This document shows positions 61,697 to 64,000 of a stretch of DNA of 64,000 nt, piece by piece. Source of the DNA: Chryseobacterium sp. OSA05B (GTDB lineage: Bacteria > Bacteroidota > Bacteroidia > Flavobacteriales > Weeksellaceae); NCBI RefSeq assembly GCF_019970065.1, contig NZ_JAHXYH010000003.1, positions 186,001 through 250,000 on the forward strand, given 5' to 3'. The translations under genes and the position numbers were made by a program. Below the pieces are notes generated by a model. It saw nothing but the letters and a program-made list of their open reading frames with translations. It ran no database searches and was not told the DNA's origin. Numbering within the stretch: the first letter of the stretch is position 1; each line of letters starts with the position of its first letter.

Positions 61697-63064
61697 TTAT
61701 TGTTTCTGAATTTTTAAAATTTGTGATACAGAACCGTTTTCTTTAATCTTCAGGTAATAGAATCCCGTCGCGAGGCCGGTAATATCAATCTGCATTTGTT
61801 TTCCTTGATAATGCGATTGCTTTATGAGTTTTCCACTCATATCTACCAGATCAATCTCTGCGATCCCCCTATTCGATTTGTGTTGTATGGTGATGGTATG
61901 ATTGGCAGGAACGGGACTTACCGTCCAATTATTTTTTAAATTATTGGTTTCCTTTGTATCTAAATTAGTGGGTGTAGGATCATATATTTCGTAAATTTTA
62001 TCGATCTTGTTGTTCACATTATTTGAGTTACTCGTGCTAAAATAAATTTTTCCGTTAGGTGCTGCCAACACATCCCTTATTCTTCCAAAACTTACCTGAG
62101 GTATATCTACTTCTGAAATGATACTGCTTTGATTAGCATTGAATGTGAGCACATATATAGCCTGATTTTTCAATGAAGCCAGGAGCAGTTTATTTTGCCA
62201 TTGAGGGAAGAGCGAATGGGTGTAAAATTCAATACCGCATACAGCAATCGTTGGGGTCCAGGATTTAGCAGGTTCATAAACATTGTTGGCGTTGCAAAAA
62301 GTGATCTCCCCCGGTAAATTGCAATAGCCTTCAACATTGGGCCAGCCATAGTTCCTGCCAGCTTCTATGATGTTGATCTCGTCATCGTTACTGGGACCGT
62401 GTTCACTGCTGACAAGTTTATTGCCCATCATAGTTAGCCCTTGCGGATTACGATGACCATAACTCCATACTGCAGAGCCAGGTATGGGATTGCCGGCAGG
62501 GATAGTACCGTCAAGATTATAGCGGAGAATTTTACCGTTCAGTGATGATGTATTTTGAGGAAGAGTTTGATCTGCTGCATCGCCTGTAGTCATATACAGC
62601 ATATTATTGCTGATGAGCAAACGGCTGCCATTATGGATGACAGCGGCATCTATAAAATCTACGATTAATCTTTTATAAGTAAGTGCATCTGTAGTTGGGT
62701 TATATTCATACACCACTAATTTTTCCCGATAGTCATTCCCGTTTGCCAAATAATTGTAAGAGCAGAATACTTCAGGTGTATTAGGGAAATCAGGATGTAG
62801 GGCCAAACCAAGCATTCCCCCTTCGCCGTTATTGATGGACACGTTTTGTTCAAGGATAAGTTGCTTTATTTCACCGGTCACCGGGTTGAGTCTCGAAATA
62901 GCACCATGTCTTTGTGTAAACCAGATATTGCCATCCGGTGCACTAACCATTTCCCAGGGAATGTATAATCCGTTTTTAACTTCTCTTATGGAATAATCGT
63001 TTGTTTGTGCAAAAAGTTGAACATTAATCAATGCAGCAATAGCGAGAGTGTAAATTTTCATCAT
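61697..63064 (-). CDS. PQQ-type (GDH-B/sorbosone dehydrogenase-like) secreted sugar dehydrogenase with T9SS tail
   Basis: A protein of 455 residues: signal peptide ends LFAQT; a six-bladed propeller of the soluble glucose/sorbosone dehydrogenase type (GLYIPWEMVSAPDGNIWFTQR, EGGMLGLALHPDFP, GSRLLISNNMLYMTTGD, YGHRNPQGLTM, SEHGPSNDDEINIIEAGRNYGWP); and a T9SS type A tail (WTVSPVPANHTITIQ … GFYYLKIKE). YGHRNPQG and EHGP carry family active-site residues. Known members oxidise aldoses with PQQ. No PQQ synthesis genes are visible. Confidence 0.9.
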   Translation of the reverse strand: MMKIYTLAIAALINVQLFAQTNDYSIREVKNGLYIPWEMVSAPDGNIWFTQRHGAISRLNPVTGEIKQLILEQNVSINNGEGGMLGLALHPDFPNTPEVFCSYNYLANGNDYREKLVVYEYNPTTDALTYKRLIVDFIDAAVIHNGSRLLISNNMLYMTTGDAADQTLPQNTSSLNGKILRYNLDGTIPAGNPIPGSAVWSYGHRNPQGLTMMGNKLVSSEHGPSNDDEINIIEAGRNYGWPNVEGYCNLPGEITFCNANNVYEPAKSWTPTIAVCGIEFYTHSLFPQWQNKLLLASLKNQAIYVLTFNANQSSIISEVDIPQVSFGRIRDVLAAPNGKIYFSTSNSNNVNNKIDKIYEIYDPTPTNLDTKETNNLKNNWTVSPVPANHTITIQHKSNRGIAEIDLVDMSGKLIKQSHYQGKQMQIDITGLATGFYYLKIKENGSVSQILKIQKQ

Positions 63065-63083
63065 AATTTTAATATTGAGTATT

Positions 63084-63112
63084 CAAATTTAGAAAAAAAA
63101 GTATACAAACAA
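63084..63112 (-). promoter_or_regulatory. Promoter of the sugar dehydrogenase gene
   Basis: CAAATTTA at 63084-63091 (TAAATTTG on the - strand), 18-base spacer, CAA at 63110-63112. Confidence 0.65.
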
Positions 63113-63320
63113 GATTCTTTTTATTTATTTAAATGCTGGTTTATAGATTGTTATATGGTTTATCCTAAAGTTTTGTTGAAAGCATTAATTTTAAATTATA
63201 AAAAATTTATTCTCTTGTATTTAATTCACACATTTTCGGTTTTTATTTTAATTTAATTTTTTTTCTTGAAGCCGGGATTTGAATCTAAACTTCTTAATCT
63301 TCATAGATTTGCATAAAAAA

Positions 63321-63340
63321 ACCGCCCTTTTCAGGGCGGT
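63321..63340 (-). terminator. Terminator of the bacteriocin-like peptide gene
   Basis: A perfect 8-bp G+C-rich stem ACCGCCCT / AGGGCGGT, TTTC loop, preceded on the + strand by an A run (U run on the transcript). Confidence 0.85.
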
Positions 63341-63367
63341 ATACTTTTTTAATTTTAATGGCTTGGC

Positions 63368-63652
63368 TTAGCAAGTAGATCCACATGAAAGGACCTGGAT
63401 GTGTACAACGCCGTTTACAACGCACTGTACCTGGCATAATGTATTCCCTACAAGAACACCTACACCGTTTACAGCACCTCCTACTGTATTGGTAACGCCA
63501 CCTACAACGCCACCTACGATAGTACCTACACCACCTACAACTCCGCCAACTACTCCACCTAGTCCTCCGATAACACCTCCGATGTTATCAAAGATTCCGT
63601 CACCTGAAATAGTTTTCAATTCGTTTCTGTTCAATTTTTTAAAATTTTTCAT
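63368..63652 (-). CDS. Glycine-zipper peptide with bacteriocin-like leader and two CX3C pairs
   Basis: A protein of 94 residues. Residues 1-18 (MKNFKKLNRNELKTISGD) match the leader of many small Bacteroidota peptides (K-x-L-x-R-x-E-L-K-x-I-x-GG), with the second glycine replaced by Asp. Residues 24-70 are a Gly/Val-rich series of GGVVGG steps with glycine every four residues, as in membrane-inserting glycine zippers. The C-terminus has Cys73/Cys77 and Cys90/Cys94, two CX3C pairs. It is probably exported by a leader-cleaving ABC transporter and disulfide-bonded or modified. No such transporter is in view. A regular terminator follows. Confidence 0.75.
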   Translation of the reverse strand: MKNFKKLNRNELKTISGDGIFDNIGGVIGGLGGVVGGVVGGVGTIVGGVVGGVTNTVGGAVNGVGVLVGNTLCQVQCVVNGVVHIQVLSCGSTC

Positions 63653-64000
63653 GAGTATAATTTTATATTGTTATTACATCACTAAGATAAGAATAATTAC
63701 AATATGTTTATATTATTTCGAAAAAAATAATTAAATATATTTATAAATTAATATTTGATTAATATAAACGATATTTAATGAATATATCATTATTTGAATT
63801 ATCTTTCTTATTTTCATGAAAATGAACAATTTACAGGGGATATTTATGAAATTAAATTTTTCCCCTGAATTTTAAACTTTTATTGATCCCTTACATTCAT
63901 GCTTATTTCTATTAAAAATAAAAATGAAATTGCGTCACCAATTCTTTATTCTACTTCTTTAAAATTCAACAACCTGAAAAATTCATCCCAGCCCTACTTG
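63653..64000. other. A+T-rich right edge of the window
   Basis: Leader of the peptide gene, then mostly A+T-rich sequence without palindromes or a matching promoter. A short open frame begins at 63899. Confidence 0.4.
63899..64000 (+). CDS. Possible start of a gene cut by the window edge
   Basis: An ATG at 63899 opens a frame of 34 codons to the last base (MLISIKNKNEIASPILYSTS…). Codon use is plausible, but there is no promoter match and no recognisable motif, so this may be chance. Confidence 0.25.
   Translation, partial: MLISIKNKNEIASPILYSTSLKFNNLKNSSQPYL

Larger units (their letters stand above)
63065..63367. other. Spacer between the peptide gene and the sugar dehydrogenase
   Basis: It contains the dehydrogenase promoter and the peptide gene's terminator. 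A TTTGAATC phrase near 63288 recalls a tRNA T-arm but has no matching stem. Confidence 0.5.

Noticed and set aside
63277..63292. tRNA-like T-arm phrase (TTCAAATCCC on the - strand)
   Set aside because: The 5' half of the T stem does not pair, and there is no anticodon arm or acceptor stem around it.
63399..63734. 111-codon Pro/Thr-rich + strand frame opposite the glycine-zipper peptide
   Set aside because: It is the mirror of the Gly/Val repeats on the - strand. The leader, stop and terminator all support the - strand gene.

Overview
The window reads as ordinary chromosome of a Chryseobacterium-like member of the Flavobacteriia (Bacteroidota). The evidence is low G+C, promoters of the Bacteroidota type (TTG, about 20 bases, then TAnnTTTG), a short principal sigma factor, cargo proteins with C-terminal sorting domains for the type IX secretion system (T9SS), a T6SS of the Bacteroidota subtype iii, and enzymes for sulfonolipids and Kdo. 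There is no rRNA, no tRNA, no CRISPR array and no transposase gene. The species assignment is inference from protein style, not from a database search.

Layout. 0-9.6 kb: tail of an aminotransferase, kdsB, small exported proteins, a lipid-anchored glutathione peroxidase, a His-rich coiled-coil lipoprotein, ribF, and the atpD-atpC pair (F1 beta and epsilon). 9.7-17.8 kb: a large B12-binding-type radical SAM protein, a Crp/Fnr regulator with an NADP oxidoreductase-like gene, an EamA exporter, then a cysteate synthase-like enzyme followed by an alpha-oxoamine synthase, together the likely entry to capnine-type sulfonolipids. 18-27 kb: a 1161-residue DUF2723 membrane glycosyltransferase, a second GT-C enzyme, kdsA, and a TonB-dependent receptor. 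27.3-31.2 kb: a copper cluster (HYC_CC_PP-type protein, DUF3347 protein, and a multicopper oxidase with two heavy-metal-binding modules and a C-terminal barrel-like domain). 31.4-38.3 kb: S9 peptidase, a FAD monooxygenase/GNAT/lipoprotein operon, rpoD, and S1/P1 nuclease. 38.7-41.7 kb: a compact tssG-tssN-tssK operon. 41.9-49.9 kb: two PLP enzymes, a DtxR/MntR-type regulator, a T9SS polysaccharide lyase and a TIM-barrel-like secreted protein. 50.4-56.9 kb: an ArsR-led group (ArsR, SRPBCC, YdeI, DoxX, DUF4256), an AraC regulator, DUF6265 and a second EamA exporter. 57.2-64 kb: an accessory tail with two immunity-like cytosolic proteins, two orphan exported proteins, a BspA-type repeat protein and a PQQ-type sugar dehydrogenase (both with T9SS tails), and a small glycine-zipper peptide with a bacteriocin-like leader.

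The strongest unexplained structure lies between the genes. Spacers repeatedly hold short arrays of degenerate direct repeats with fixed periods of 7, 8 or 9 bases, often in inverted pairs or starting at a stop codon, together with G+C-rich perfect palindromes and a 178-bp element with 16-bp terminal inverted repeats. The best candidate for an undescribed gene system is the glycine-zipper CX3C/CX3C peptide at the right edge, whose partner genes, if any, lie outside the window.
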